Shown: positions 21,934-33,387, numbered from the stretch's first letter. The stretch is 64,000 nt of DNA from Euptelea pleiosperma (GCA_035048495.1 CM068546.1:31886674-31950673), one strand, 5' to 3'. Notes: a model not told the origin generated them from the letters alone. Numbers and translations: made by a program.

Positions 21934-22322
21934 GATGTAACAAGGTATACCTGAGATCTTTTCATTTGCGGAAGCGCTGCATTTTTGGTAGTCACCACTA
22001 CCATCTGGGCCCACTAACCGCATGGATGTTTAGCCCACCCTTTAATAGATATACAAAAAATCAGCTTGTTCAATGATTTTTAGCCGTTGGTTTTAGTACT
22101 CAAAAGATGATTGTATTCAACGGCTATAAGAACGCCTTAAATGGTGCTAAAAAGTGTTAAACTCTAATGGTTATAGATTACCAATCAAGGTGATTTTTGG
22201 TATGTATATCCACCATGGGGTGAGATAAACATCCAAGTGGTCAGTGGCCCCAGATGGCAGCGGTGACTACCAAAAAGTACCGCTTCCACAAATGAACAGT
22301 TTCGGGCATACCTTGTTATATC
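21934..22322. repeat. TIR element, second of a tandem pair
   Basis: Head-to-tail partner of 21501-21888 with the same termini and interior. Both copies also share the preceding word gggtcgt, suggesting that element and flank were duplicated together. Confidence 0.72.
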
Positions 22323-23376
22323 TTTTTCCTTTTTACAAACCCGAGTTAAAGAGAGTTAGTTGGCGGGAGGAGCTTGGTGTCATAGAAAAGCCACATGTCA
22401 TTAGTGTTGTGGATGGTCCTTTACTCCCTAAATTAAATTCTTGCTCAGTGTTATAATAGTTTGGAAATTTCGATGGCGATCGAATTGTAATCAACCAATC
22501 TCTTATAAGATTATAAATTCCCAGGAAATTAAGGCCCTCTTTATTTTTTCGCGCGTATTAGAACATATATTTTGGAATTCATGCAAGTTAAATGTATGCG
22601 ATTTCGAATGTATAATGTTTGGGCCGACTCAACAAATTGTGCGTGAAAATCGATTATATGTATTTGTTTACACAAACGATAGTGGATGTTGTGCCTGATT
22701 CAGCGCATAGCGTTACATTATATAAAATTATATATACACTTTATTTTATATAGTGTAATGCACAATAAGTGTGCATTATAATTCATCGGCGCACATTGTA
22801 ACACGTGATTTGGTGTGTATTCAGATTCTCAAGGGGTGTATTGGAACACGCGTCTTGGCGTACATTGAGGAGCCCGGTGCGCATTGTGAGTTGCGCCTAT
22901 TGGTACATGTTTTTTGATTTAAGTGCACACATCAATGCTAAAGCACGCACGTCTTAAAAAATAAACATGGCCTAAGACAAAAAAAAAAAAAAAAGTATGT
23001 TGTGCAGCTAAGGTCCATCAACTTCAACCCATAGTGACCCTCAAGTCATCAATAAGACAGTAAAACGTTGTAATTTGTACAATCCCCAGGTGGACCCACA
23101 AAGCAAAAATCAGCCCTGTTAGTGATATCTAGGCGTTGGATTGGAATTATTTTCATGGGTTGATTTTAACCGTGGGAATTTGAGCATTATTGACCGTTAT
23201 TTGAGATACAAAGATCCAAAGGTTAGAAATCACTAATCAAGCTTCTATATGGTTTATAGGTCCACCTAGAGATTGGCCAAACATCCATACGGTTAGAGTC
23301 AAACAACGGTGGTTGAACTTTTGAAGCGTGGCAGGTATCAAGATGGCTCAGCCTTCGAGTACTCACTACTCACTAT

Positions 23377-23652
23377 TTTCGGCCCCCTATCGGGAGTCAG
23401 TGTTCTCGTCCGGTGGATTTCACGAATCAACGGCGGTCGAACCTCTTGCAAAAAATTGAAAAGTGAATGGCAGCTCTGCACGCTCAACCACCGTTGGATT
23501 CTAGAAATCCATGGCGGATGAACTTTTGCAAAAAGTGCAAAGTGAAAAGGGAATGCCAGGTCAGCACGCTGAATCACCGTTTGATTATCGGAATCCACGG
23601 CAGAGAACACGACTCCGGAGAGGGGGCAGAAAAGGGTCCCCAGAGCCCTAGA
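23377..23652. repeat. MITE of the GACCCC family with extra internal repeat
   Basis: Inverted outer blocks at cggccccctatcgggagtca and tgactccggag-like sequence on the opposite side, with three inner ccaccg/cggcgg words. It sits just upstream of 23695-24056 and matches the paired arrangement at 19925-20496. Confidence 0.5.
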
Positions 23653-23694
23653 TTTGCTTTTGCTTTTGCTTTTGTGTTGTGGATAGGTGAGTAA

Positions 23695-24056
23695 ACCTTC
23701 GCTCACACCCCGCTGTGAGCGAAGCCGATCACAGCTCACAGTTCGAGCCAGATGGCACACTCTTAGTGTACTCGACCGTATGGATGTTTGGCCAACCTCT
23801 AGGTTGATCTACAAACCAATAATCAGCCTGATCAGTACTTTCTAAGCGTTGGATTGAAGTTATTTTCATGGGTTGATATTAACCGTAGGAATTTGAGCAT
23901 TATTGAGCGTTATTTGGGTGCAAAGATCCATAGGTTGTAAATCACTAATCAGACTGATTTTTTGTTCGCAGCTCCACCTAGTGATGGCCAAACATCCATA
24001 CGATCATTGTCCTATAAGAATGTGCCACATGGTCACAGCGGGGTGTGAGCGAAGGT
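23695..24056. mobile_element. TIR element immediately upstream of MsrB
   Basis: Perfect terminal inverted repeats ACCTTCGCTCACACCCCGCT... and its inverse ending at 24056, at least 24 bp long. The interior belongs to the GAGCCACGTGGCA family (ccgtatggatgtttggcc / ggccaaacatccatacg). It ends about 255 bp before the MsrB ATG, so it occupies the promoter or 5' leader region. A target duplication is not clear. Confidence 0.72.
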
Positions 24057-24310
24057 GTACTCCGGATAGGTTGTACTTGATGAGATGGGGCTTCCAACTT
24101 CTCAGGACCCACATTTCTCGTCTCGAAAACTATTAATTTAGTCCCAGAATCCCTCTGACCCGATTCCTCGGCCAAGTTCATTCTCCTGCCACCTGCAAAA
24201 CCCATCTCAAATCTTCATCAAAACCCAAAGTTCCTACCATTTCCGTAACTGGGTTTGGTGGGTTCTTTCATCAGAAGAGGAGGAGGAGCTTGATTAGTGG
24301 AGTGGTAGCC

Positions 24311-27300
24311 ATGGCTGCACCTGGTTCGGTTCAGAAATCAGAGGAAGAATGGCAGGCGATTCTCTCTCCGGAGCAGTTTCGAATTCTGAGGCAGAAAGGG
24401 ACCGAGTAAGTTTGATGAAATTAAGCTTAGTTGTTTAATTTTAGAAACATTTTGGTGGATTTCTGTGATTTTGGGTTGTTTTACATATTTTAGATTTTGA
24501 TGAACCCATTTACTGAAGGGTCGGGCTCAAGGGACCCCCCTTTTTTACCCCCATCTTGGCGTACCCATGTAGAAGATGAATCAATGGCTGATTTTTGGTG
24601 GGGATGATAACCTCACCATATAGATCACCCCAACAAAAAATCAGCCCATTCTGAAATTTCTAACCCCATCAAATGTGGTTTTAAAGTTACACGGTAAAAA
24701 TCGACGGTCCATAATGCTTCAGCTTCTAAACCAGTCTATGAATATCAGAATGATTTGAATTTTTGTGAGGATGATCTCCTCACCATAGAGATCATCCTCA
24801 CCAAAGATCAGCCATTGATTCATCTTCTACGTTGGTACGCCAAGATGGGGGTCAAAAAAGGGGGTCCCTTGAGCCCGACCCTTTACTGAATGCTTGTTTG
24901 TATTCTTGAAATCTCTGCGAATTTGAGTTTGGTACGTTTGATTTTATGTGGGTTGTTGTTGTTTTGGTTCGATTTTGATATACCCACCTAATGAATTTAG
25001 ATGTTTTGGGTTGTTCTGCTCAAGTAATGGAAGTTTGGGTTGGCTCCCTTGGGAGTAAGACCAGTTCGATTATCATCTAACGTTCGCTCTGGGGTGAGTT
25101 CAGTTGTATGTTGGAGCATCATTAAGTTGAATATTCACAGGTGATAAGTTCAGATTGCATTTCAGACTAATTCTATATAATAGACCTGATAATTTTGGTA
25201 GATATTAAATTTTTTTGGAATATCTCCTAGATTATGCATGTGTGTGTATGTGCGCGCACATGTGTATATGGGTCAGGGTCGTGATAGGTTGACACACACA
25301 ATGACATGGTTGTGGGCCCCACACGGAGACGAGTTAAGGGCTGATTTTTTGCGAGGATGATCTACTTACCATAGAGTTCAACCTCACAAGAAATCAACCC
25401 TTTTCTAAAACTTCTAACCCTATCAAATGTAGACTTTAATGGTGAAAATGGACAATCCAGAACTTTTCAACTTGCATTCCACTTTTCATAAGGCTTCAAA
25501 TATTGGAATGGGATGATATATGTCCTAGAAAATGATATTGTTTGTTCTAGTTCAGGCAAATATCATATGCAGGGCTTGAGCCTGTAGCTCAATTGGTTGA
25601 CATTCTGAATCGCAACCACGAGGTCGTGAGTTTGATCGTAACTTACAAATGCACTACCCCTCCCAAATCATCATCTATGCCTTATCCCAAATATCTGGGG
25701 TCGGCAACAGATATCCTATTTCGCTATTCAAACTTATTAGAGCTAAATCTTTTGTACCCTCCCTCCCAAATCAAAATATGAAAAGTATAAACCCGGGTCT
25801 TGCCAAACATGCATACTCTAATGATATTTGTCTTTTCTTGTGTGTACTTCTTTGTTGTGGGAAGCTTCTATCTAGAGTATTGCTTCCGCTTTGGAATCTT
25901 GCTTTATTCCCTCTCTAAGATCTCAAAACCTCCCACCCCCAGCTATTGCTATCATGGAATTGTCTAACCAATCTTTGAAGCCATGAATTTTGTGTTACCT
26001 AAATTTTTTTGCCACAATTGGATTCTGGATATTGTATTCTAGATGTTGTTAAATTTGAGTTTGTATTAAGACAGCCAACTGAACTTTAATTATATACATG
26101 TGTGTGCCCACCGCCTAAGTATAAATTTTGCATTATATGATACAGATTACAGGCCCACGATACCCGGTGCCTAAAATGCTCTGCGTGCCCTTATCGGCAT
26201 GGTGTGATATTGACAGTAGTATCGGATGACACATGGAACTTTTAATTTTTTTTCTTTATCATTTTCTATTGTATTATTTCTTCACTCCTAACAATTTCCA
26301 TATTTGTTTTGTCAATAAAAATATAGAACTAGTCTATGATACCCGGATGCTTTGACGCAGTTGTCATACCCATATCGACACACTACAATACTAATACTGG
26401 TATGGGATACTGCATGGATGCTACAATGATCATTTTCTCATTTCTTATTGACTATTGTATATTTTCTTACCCCTAATGACTTTCTTATTTGTTTTGTCAA
26501 TAGGAAAATATAATGGTGTATTGTAAGTGTAACATAGCAAATTTCACTCTGCAAATTTTAGAAGTTTCATTACGTTTGGTATGATGTGAATGTTAAAATG
26601 ATAGTTGGCTTACAAAATAAAAATTAAAGCATGGTGTCAGCATATTGGATGTAATACCGTATACATATCCGTATATTGGATTTCAAGAAGTGAAGAGTCG
26701 TATTTATGTATCTCGTAGGCACGTGTATAGGTATCTAGGCATCTTAGGAAGTAGTATATGATAACAAATCTTACTGCAAAAGGCTTTGCGATATTAGAAA
26801 TTGGAAGTTTCATTACATTTGGCATGACGGTAGATACTAAAAAAATGATACTTACCCTAATAAAGGTAAAAATTGAAGCATGGTATCGACATATCAGACG
26901 GGATGCATGTACCCATATTTGCATGCAGGAGTAATGGAAATGAAGAGTTGTATTCCAGTATCGCAAACCAGTGTTCATATCCGTCAATGTATTTGGGCAT
27001 CTTAGAATAGATGCTTCTTTTCTACTCCCACTGCTAGGTTTTCTTGAACCAAGAATTCCCCATTCCCACTCCTGAATCTGCACTTGCCTAACGCAACTGA
27101 AGTTTACTTAAGCACAGTGGCATTCATAACAAAAAATTGGAAACATTTTTTATTTTTCATGCTACAACAAAGTTTAAGAAACTTGCCCCTGTTCATCTCT
27201 GTTCCAATTTCTATTGCACCTCGTTTCTTTTTTATGTGCGGTGGTTTAGCAATGGATTATTTTCTGCTTTTCTTTATTCTTTTGATCATTTTATGAATGA

Positions 27301-29695
27301 AAAATTCTGTTAGATTGTTTACTTTGCTATTGACTAAGGTTCAAGAGGTCTATTTCTCAAACACTCTAGTTACAACTAAGAATGCCCTAAAAATTGTTGA
27401 AAAGAAAATTCAAGAACGTAGAAAACAGAACCGCGCTCCTGCGCACTCCGGTTTGCTGAGCGAGACAATCTGTAAGGTTTTTTAGTGGTCCTTGGTCCAG
27501 TGAGGATGAGTCTTAGTCCAATCGTCTTTAACCGAGAAAGGGTTTAATCTAGCTTTCAGCTGCGAGTAACTAAGTCTACCTACTATAGGTCCAAGTGCAA
27601 ATTATGCCCATAAAGTTAAAAGGGCTTTGGTGTTCGAGAAGACCGTCAGAGAGTCTAGACTACCTTCTGTCCTTGAAGGATGGTCTTCATCACACTCTCT
27701 CTGAATAAACCACCCAATAATACAAGTATTGGAAGCAATCAAGTATACCAGACCTTGAACAAGCTCTTGGGAGCTCAAACGACCAGACCTCTGAAGTGAA
27801 ATTAAAGCTAAAAAACTAGTGTTTCTTTCTCTAAAGGAGTTATTGTAATAACTATTAATCTTGCTACGCATTTTGTCAACAAGGAATTAATTTCCTAAGA
27901 AACTCTCTAAAAGTGTGCTTGGTGGAAACATCCCCAAGTGAGATGGTTGAAACTCAACTTTGATGGGTGCTCGTGTGGTAATTTGGATCTTGGAGGTCTA
28001 GGTGGGGTGTTAAGAGAGAGAAATGGGATTATGTTAAAGGTGTGTTTTGGCTCTTTGTGGTGGAATTGAACAAATCCTAAGTTTGAGCTCTATTGCAAGG
28101 CTTTGAAAATTTTCAAATCCTCTAATAGAGAGGATGATCCTTGTAGATTGGCCTACTATATTCACCAATTCCAGAAATTCATTCAAATGTTTTCTTGTTC
28201 TTCCACACCCCTGTGTGTGCTAATCATCATCATCATAAGCCTTTTCTCGACGGTATGGGGTCGGCTGCACAAATTATGTTCCTCAATTCAATCTTGTCTA
28301 AAGCCATCTCTTCCATTAAGGCAAGTTTCTTAAAATTTTCTCTCAAAATCTCACTCCATGTTTGTTTTGGTCTTCCCTTCACCCCATGGTTCAAAGTGAA
28401 TGATTTCGTTTTGGTGGTTTCGGTCCGAAACTTACCGAAACCAAGTGACATTTTATGAATAAAAAATTGGTTTTAATTAGTTTCGGTTGGTTTTGGACGA
28501 AACCAACCGAAACCAAAGTAGTTTCGTCCACTACTGAAACCGAAACGTTTCGGTTTTAGAAGAAACTTGAAACCATGCTTCACCCTTTTAGGGCTTTTGC
28601 CTTGCACATTCCTCCACACTGGTGTTGTCATTGGTCTTCGTTGTACACGACCAAACCATCTTAATCGACTTTCCCTCATTTTATTACTTATTGGGGCTAC
28701 TCTTATATTTTCACGAAGACATTCATTTTTTTATTTTGTCTTTCCTTATCTTACCACATATTTATCTCAACATCCTCATCTCGGCTATACTCATTTTATG
28801 AACTTGTTGTTTCTAATAAGATGGCTAATTTAATTGCTCAGAGCAGTGTATATAGACATCATCTTTATCTAGGGAATCTCTTTTCTGGTTTGTATTTCCA
28901 CTTTGTTCCTTCAACAAAGTTATTTATAGGTGGAAAAAAATTGCACATAGTTTTTTTTTGTTTAGACAAGTAATGTATGGTTTGTTGTTAGTAAATAATA
29001 AGCAACTAGTAATACGTAATGAGGCATAAAGTGGTAGTTTTGAAAATGGATACAAACCTAAACTGCTAACAAAACATCACATCGCCTATTTGGTTCTTTG
29101 ACAATCTTGTTTTTTCAGGAATTCTGAAGCATTATAGTATCTTATTATTTCTTACAAAATTTTTACTACTATATCTTGAATAGGACAAGCATCATTAATA
29201 ATTCCAGATGTAGTTTAACAGAAATGTTTTCAACATGGTTTTGGTGCATGTTATAATGTATAGGATACGAGGCACTGGGGAATACGACAAGTTCTTTGGC
29301 GAAGGGATCTATAATTGTGTAGGTTGTGGGACACCGCTGTATAGATCCACTACCAAATTTAACTCCGGCTGTGGCTGGCCGGCTTTCTATGAAGGTTTTC
29401 CTGGAGCCATAAATCGCACTGTGAGCTCTTCTTCTTTTGTACTATTGGTTTTCTTTTCTCTCTTGCTATCTTTTATTTTTCTTGCATCTTTGTTTTCATT
29501 TATTATTTAACAAGATTGGCACCATATTTTCAGCCGGACCCAGATGGAAGGAGAACTGAAATTACATGTGTGGCTTGCGGCGGGCACCTGGGTCATGTAT
29601 TTAAAGGTGAGGGATTTTCAACACCAACAGATGAACGCCATTGCGTCAATAGTATTTCAATCAAGTTTGTTCCTCCATCCTCGCCTTCCCAATGA
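24311..29695 (+). CDS. MSRB: Methionine-R-sulfoxide reductase B
   Basis: Reduces the R epimer of methionine sulfoxide in proteins, repairing oxidative damage (family knowledge). Exons 24311-24405, 29264-29420 and 29534-29695; phases and GT/AG fit, giving 137 aa from the ATG at 24311. Visible motifs: [20 protein letters not shown] in exon 1; zinc-site pair CVGCG and [14 protein letters not shown] in exon 2; [18 protein letters not shown] and the catalytic-Cys motif [14 protein letters not shown] in exon 3. Sequence upstream of the ATG stays open and transit-peptide-like (rich in S, K, R, ending [14 protein letters not shown]) back to a stop at 24134-24136, but contains no ATG. Plastid MSRB proteins have such an extension, so location (cytosol or plastid) is open. 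The 4.86-kb first intron is full of repeats. Confidence 0.93.
24518..24881. mobile_element. MULE-type MITE, 364 bp, in MsrB intron 1
   Basis: Perfect 9-bp duplication TTTACTGAA at 24509-24517 and 24882-24890. The TIRs begin GGGTCGGGCTCAAGGGACCC and run more than 100 bp, including cccccatcttggcgtacc and gatgaatcaatggctgat. This is the best-preserved member of the window's largest MITE family, and the 9-bp duplication points to Mutator-type transposition. Confidence 0.88.
25268..25505. repeat. Partial MITE, GGGTC...GGGCCCCACA subfamily
   Basis: Left part gggtcagggtcgtgatagg, then gtgggccccacacggaga, then gggctgattttttgcgagga. The right TIR is missing. It matches the complete copy at 51036-51356. 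Located in MsrB intron 1. Confidence 0.55.
25575..25770 (+). repeat. tRNA-derived SINE (Au-SINE-like)
   Basis: The 5' part resembles a tRNA with pol III boxes: A box TAGCTCAATTGG and B box GAGTTTGATCG, spaced as in a tRNA. The 3' part contains atgccttatcccaaatatct followed by ggggtcggc, a motif I associate with the plant Au SINE family. Not a functional tRNA gene, because no acceptor stem closes. Confidence 0.6.
26120..27010. other. MsrB intron 1 stretch with degenerate GATACC/ATCGG words
   Basis: Several patches (26150-26230, 26335-26420, 26640-26720, 26880-27000) consist of variations on gatacccgg, cgtatccatatc and catctta. They resemble eroded low-complexity elements, but no borders or target duplications could be found. 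Confidence 0.35.
27926..28170 (+). mobile_element. LINE RNase H domain remnant
   Basis: Encodes [20 protein letters not shown] followed by [14 protein letters not shown], the start of the RNase H-like domain at the C-terminus of plant L1-type elements. Frameshifts follow. Located in MsrB intron 1, same strand as the gene. Confidence 0.6.
28205..28835 (-). mobile_element. RTE-type LINE 3' end, interrupted
   Basis: On the minus strand it encodes [16 protein letters not shown], then (across an insertion) [20 protein letters not shown] and [20 protein letters not shown], and ends in an ATG-repeat tail (plus strand atcatcatcatc at 28223-28235). This is the characteristic C-terminus of RTE-clade LINEs. 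The coding sequence is split by the element at 28385-28577. Confidence 0.75.
28385..28577. mobile_element. CATGGTTT-type element, TTTCGG interior (193 bp)
   Basis: Ends CATGGTTCAAAG and TTGAAACCATG; perfect 8-bp duplication CTTCACCC at 28377-28384 and 28578-28585. The interior is made of TTTCGGTTGG and CCGAAACC words on alternating strands. The interrupted RTE LINE serves as an independent check on the borders. Confidence 0.85.
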
Positions 29696-30142
29696 AGTTT
29701 ATGATAGAGGTTGCCTCTGCAAGTGAGCAAGAAAAGTGTTTCTGTTATGAAATTTATTATTATATCTATGTGGAATGTGGATAAAGACTGATGGAGCTAC
29801 TTCATGATTTGAATGCGAATAAAACTTTTTTTTTAGTGAGTATGTCGTGTTAATTGACCGTCATTGATTGGTTCTCCTGCTTCTTTAGGCCTATAATATT
29901 GGTCTACAAATTGTTTTGCTGTCAACAACAACTTGGCCTTAACGAACTCTTCTTGGTCCTCTCATCTTATATTTTTTTTACATTCTATGCCATGTTTTAT
30001 TGATTTGAATAATCACATGGAAATGGTGTGGCTGGACAGTTTGATCAATTGGCTTATGCCGTTAACAGGTCCCAACCTAGACCCCTAAAAATAATGCTAC
30101 AGTGTAGAATAATGAGGGCAATTAAGCGCACTACCTATGGGA
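29696..30142. other. Gap between MsrB and the AT74 pseudogene
   Basis: Presumed MsrB 3' untranslated and downstream region (the AATAAA-like gcgaataaaac at about 29815 could serve for polyadenylation). The genes converge here. No repeat recognised. Confidence 0.4.
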
Positions 30143-30810
30143 ATTCCTGATAAAAAATCTCTCCCTCGACATGGTCATCTTAATCCTGTAGATGATCACA
30201 GAAAGTGTTGAGGTACGTGCACTTTTCATTCCAAACACCCCTATTGACATTGACTCGTGATTTTGGTTAGATATCATCTCAGGTGACAGTCCCCATTGCT
30301 CAAGTTCTTCCATATTGTGATGGATCGCTAGTCTGTATTCTCCTCCTGGTCCCAATTGCATCACTCTGATAAGTTTCCAAGATTGTTAAGGTGCTCGAAT
30401 TGTTCAATCTTCCACTTGAACCACTTAATGAGAAAGATCCATGACAGTCGATGAGCAGGTTTATCTCATCCGAGGTGTCATGGTGGAGCCTGTCCATGTC
30501 TCTGTCCCTCCACAAGGACATCATAAAACCTGCATTATCAGTGTAGTTTTCTTTGTTCGTTTTCATGTTAATAAACTTAAAACTTACACCCTGTTTCAAG
30601 TTTAACCTAGAAACATGTTCCTTCTCCAATATAAAATGTAATTAAAAAAAAAAAATCTACTAAGAATTACACTGCTATATTGGTCTCGGTAACTCTCAGA
30701 CAACCACAACTTAGAAAATCTACCTATGAGTACTCTCTGTCATAAATAATGCGACGGACTGTTCTCTAGCAACCTGGGCCTGGTTGAGCCCCTGATGGGT
30801 TTAAGGGGTT
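30143..30810 (-). pseudogene. AT74-type histidine phosphatase pseudogene
   Basis: Third, decayed member of the tandem set. Exon-2-like sequence (about 30143-30540) keeps SLWRDRDMDRLHHD, SDEINLLIDCHGS and EQWGLSPEMIS but in shifted frames. A short exon-1 remnant (about 30735-30810) aligns with the region around ACGCGACGAATCCGTTCTCC of copy 1. The conserved VSHG block is altered (LIDCHGS). No complete reading frame remains. Confidence 0.78.
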
Positions 30811-31971
30811 TGGGTTCTTCTTCTTTTTGGAATTATTTGGCATCTATAGTTTTTATTTCTCATCTTCTTTGATGAGTTGGGTCCTCTTGGTTTTCACCTA
30901 GAGTTCATTTCTTGTGTGTTTACTCCTTTGATGTTTCACTGGGCTTACATAATCCCCAACAAACGAAAAAAATTGCTTTCCTTGTTTGTTCTGTTGGTTC
31001 ATGCGCGGACAAACGAGCAGGATCATTCAGACTCCACTTACTAAAAAAATTCCGCGATACCGTCCAAGCCAGGTCATTCCATTCAATTGAAGGGGATCCC
31101 ATACACCACCTCTTTTCCACATTATCAAATTTCCCATGTCAACTGATACAACACAACTAAAAAACTCCTCCTTTGGCACTATTTTGATAGTGGAAACTGC
31201 ACCACTTTACCCTCAGATCACAACAAATGATCTGTAAAGTGGGATTTTCTGTTTGAAACATTTGAAAATTCCAGTCCTTTTTAATTCCGTCTTCATATGT
31301 TGCCCTTAGATTCAAAACTTATTCAAGAACTTCCAAAGGTTTTGATAATCCCAAAAATTGGAAAACTCCAATTTACATACTTTTCTCTCTTTTTAATCCT
31401 TCGGGGCGTCGACTAGTGAATAGTGATTCAGTCGTGTTGAACCGTGTTTTGGCCTAGCAAGTCAAAAAGAAAATTGAATCGGCTGGGATTAAAAGATGCC
31501 AAGAATTAGCTGTGTTTTACCAAATTTTTGCACGAAATGGGGGACGACTGAATCAGGAATGACTTGGCTCAAACACAACAACAGTGACCACATTTTCTAA
31601 TTTTTCTTTTTTTCTTCAACATTTTATTCTTAAAAATGATGCTGTATGTATTTTATTCGAGAAAAAAAAACGATATTAAAATGTTATAGAAGTCCTAAAA
31701 CAATAACGGGGTATCGATCAATAACAACCATTAATTAGGAGGCATAACGAGCTATGACTGAAAACCAAAGGTGTTAGTAACAGTGAACAAAGGCCGATAT
31801 TAAAACCATGCATACATTTGATCAAAGGAGATAAATGCTAATTTAAATTAACTAAGTGGGAGGATCCAAACATCGAACCAATTCCGTACAATTTAAAAAA
31901 AAAGAAAAAACCCAGCAAAATAGTTAGGAATGAATCTAGTTTCATATATGTGCACTGAAGAAGAACAATGG
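30811..31971. other. Gap between the AT74 pseudogene and copy 1
   Basis: AT-rich; no gene or element recognised. Confidence 0.4.
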
Positions 31972-33138
31972 TCAATCATCAGAGTCTCCCTCAGCATTGT
32001 CATCTGAATCTGCTAAATGATCAAAGAAAGCGTCAAGGTACCACGGGCAATTTTCGTTCCAATCCCCCTTGATGGCATTGGCTCGCCATTTTTGATCAGC
32101 AATCATCGCTGGAGATAGTCCCCATTCTTCAAGTTCTTCCTCAGTATGATGGACTGCTAGACTGTATTCTCCACCTAATCCCAGTTGCATCACTCGGATT
32201 TCACAATTGTCAGGATTGTTAAGGTGCTCGAATTGCTCGACCGTCCACTTAAACCATTTCATAAGGAAAACCCGCGACATTAATCCGTGCGAGACGATTA
32301 CCAGGTTTATCTCATCAGGATTATCTTGGTGGAGCCTGTTCAGGTCTATATCCCTCCACAGAGATTCTAGAAAACCTGCATTTTTCAGTATACCCATCTT
32401 CAGGGTTTTAAATTTTGGCGAAATATCCAAAATTTCGGATTCAAAATTTTTCGAAATTCGTCCGAAATTTCGGCGCATGGTGAGTATGTCCAACTTAAAA
32501 AATCGATTTTTGTGTGAAATTTCGAACTTTTGATCAATAATCTTCATTTCAGAATTTTCCAAAGTTTCTCGGTTTCGGTCCTCAATGGCGTGCGAAACCG
32601 AAATTTTAAACCTTGCACATCTTTCAATCAAGAAATTCTATCCATCTCCAATCAAAAAAGTAAAATAAGAAATCAATTGAATCTTACCAGAAACCCGATC
32701 AAAAACATCGGCAGCCGATTCGCCTTCAGGGAATCGAAAGAAGAACCTCCCGAACCTTTGTCTCGTCTCCTTGATCGCCTTCATCCTCTCCGCAACTTGA
32801 AAATTCCCAAAATCCTGTTCCCTTAACCTACATTCCTCTCTTACGCCAATTATCCTTTTCTTCGGGAACGATCTTCCGATCTCGCGAAGCGTCATCCGAG
32901 TCCGTTCATATGGAGAAACATAGAAATAAACCTTCCAATTCTGAGATTGCCCATCATCTGAAATAACGCGACGAATCCGTTCTCCAGTAACACGGGCCTG
33001 ATCGAGGCCTAAAGGGGTTAAGGGGATCTTGTAATCAGGTGTAGTGGTGTAAGCCGAGTGGTCGAGGTTGCCTTCGCTCTCTCCATGCCTCACAAATATG
33101 ATTCTCTTTGGAAGAGCTTTGTATCGTGGGTGAACCAT
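31972..33138 (-). CDS. Phosphoglycerate-mutase-like protein AT74, copy 1
   Basis: Histidine-phosphatase superfamily, branch 1; plant AT74-type. Substrate unknown. Exons 32688-33138 and 31972-32375 (451 + 404 bp, 284 aa). Start at MVHPRYKALPK; an in-frame ATG exists further up (33261) but the family begins close to PKRIIFVRHGE. Motifs: RHGESEGN (phosphorylated His), YVSPYERTRMTLREIGRSF, REQDFGNFQ, FPEGESAADVFDRVSG at the exon end, then FLESLWRDI, NLVIVSHGL (second catalytic His), MKWFKWTVEQFEHLNN, EWGLSPAMIADQKWRA. Acidic C-terminus. The 312-bp intron contains a CATGGTTT-type insertion. Copy 2 lies 6.3 kb away on the same strand. Confidence 0.92.
32401..32615. mobile_element. CATGGTTT-type element, GAAATTTCG interior (215 bp)
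   Basis: Ends CAGGGTTTTAAATTTTGG and CCGAAATTTTAAACCTTG. The 8-bp flanks CCCATCTT (32393-32400) and CACATCTT (32616-32623) differ by one base. It fills most of the single intron of AT74 copy 1, 25 bp from the acceptor site. Confidence 0.78.
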
Positions 33139-33387
33139 CTCCTCTTTTCCGAATTCTTCCACTTGTAAAAAATTTTCTCTGCCCTGTTTTCCTGTGTAAG
33201 ACTCTGTTTTTATTTCTAAAAGGCTGCAGGTCTGTTCCTGCAATTTTACAAAAACTGTCATATGTAAAACCGCTGGGTGTTATTCGTGTGAATGAGAATA
33301 CCGTCACCCTTTCTTTGACTATCGTAGATTTTAAGAAACTTTCTGTTTCCAGAGCTTATCCAGTGTTCCATCTACATCTGTCTTCCA

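Larger units (their letters stand above)
18291..24310. other. Intergenic MITE cluster between divergent SAC3B-like and MsrB genes
   Basis: The two genes are transcribed away from each other across this 6-kb gap. It contains several TIR element families (18868-19190, 19925-20120, 20121-20496, 21501-21888, 21934-22322, 23377-23652, 23695-24056). A further stretch at 20880-21450 has terminal CACGTGGCACAC/GTGCCATGTGAC words and resembles the 20121 family. Between 22330 and 23040 I see nothing I can name beyond low-complexity GTGCATTG words. Promoter elements could not be assigned. Confidence 0.65.

Noticed and set aside
25575..25650. Possible functional tRNA gene
   Set aside because: A and B boxes are present, but no closing acceptor stem is visible and a SINE-type 3' tail follows.
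26637..27083. 148-residue minus-strand open frame in MsrB intron 1
   Set aside because: No recognisable domain; it overlaps degenerate GTATCC-type repeats.
33139..33261. Longer N-terminus for AT74 copy 1 (41 extra residues)
   Set aside because: Not conserved with copy 2; upstream sequence looks like a leader.
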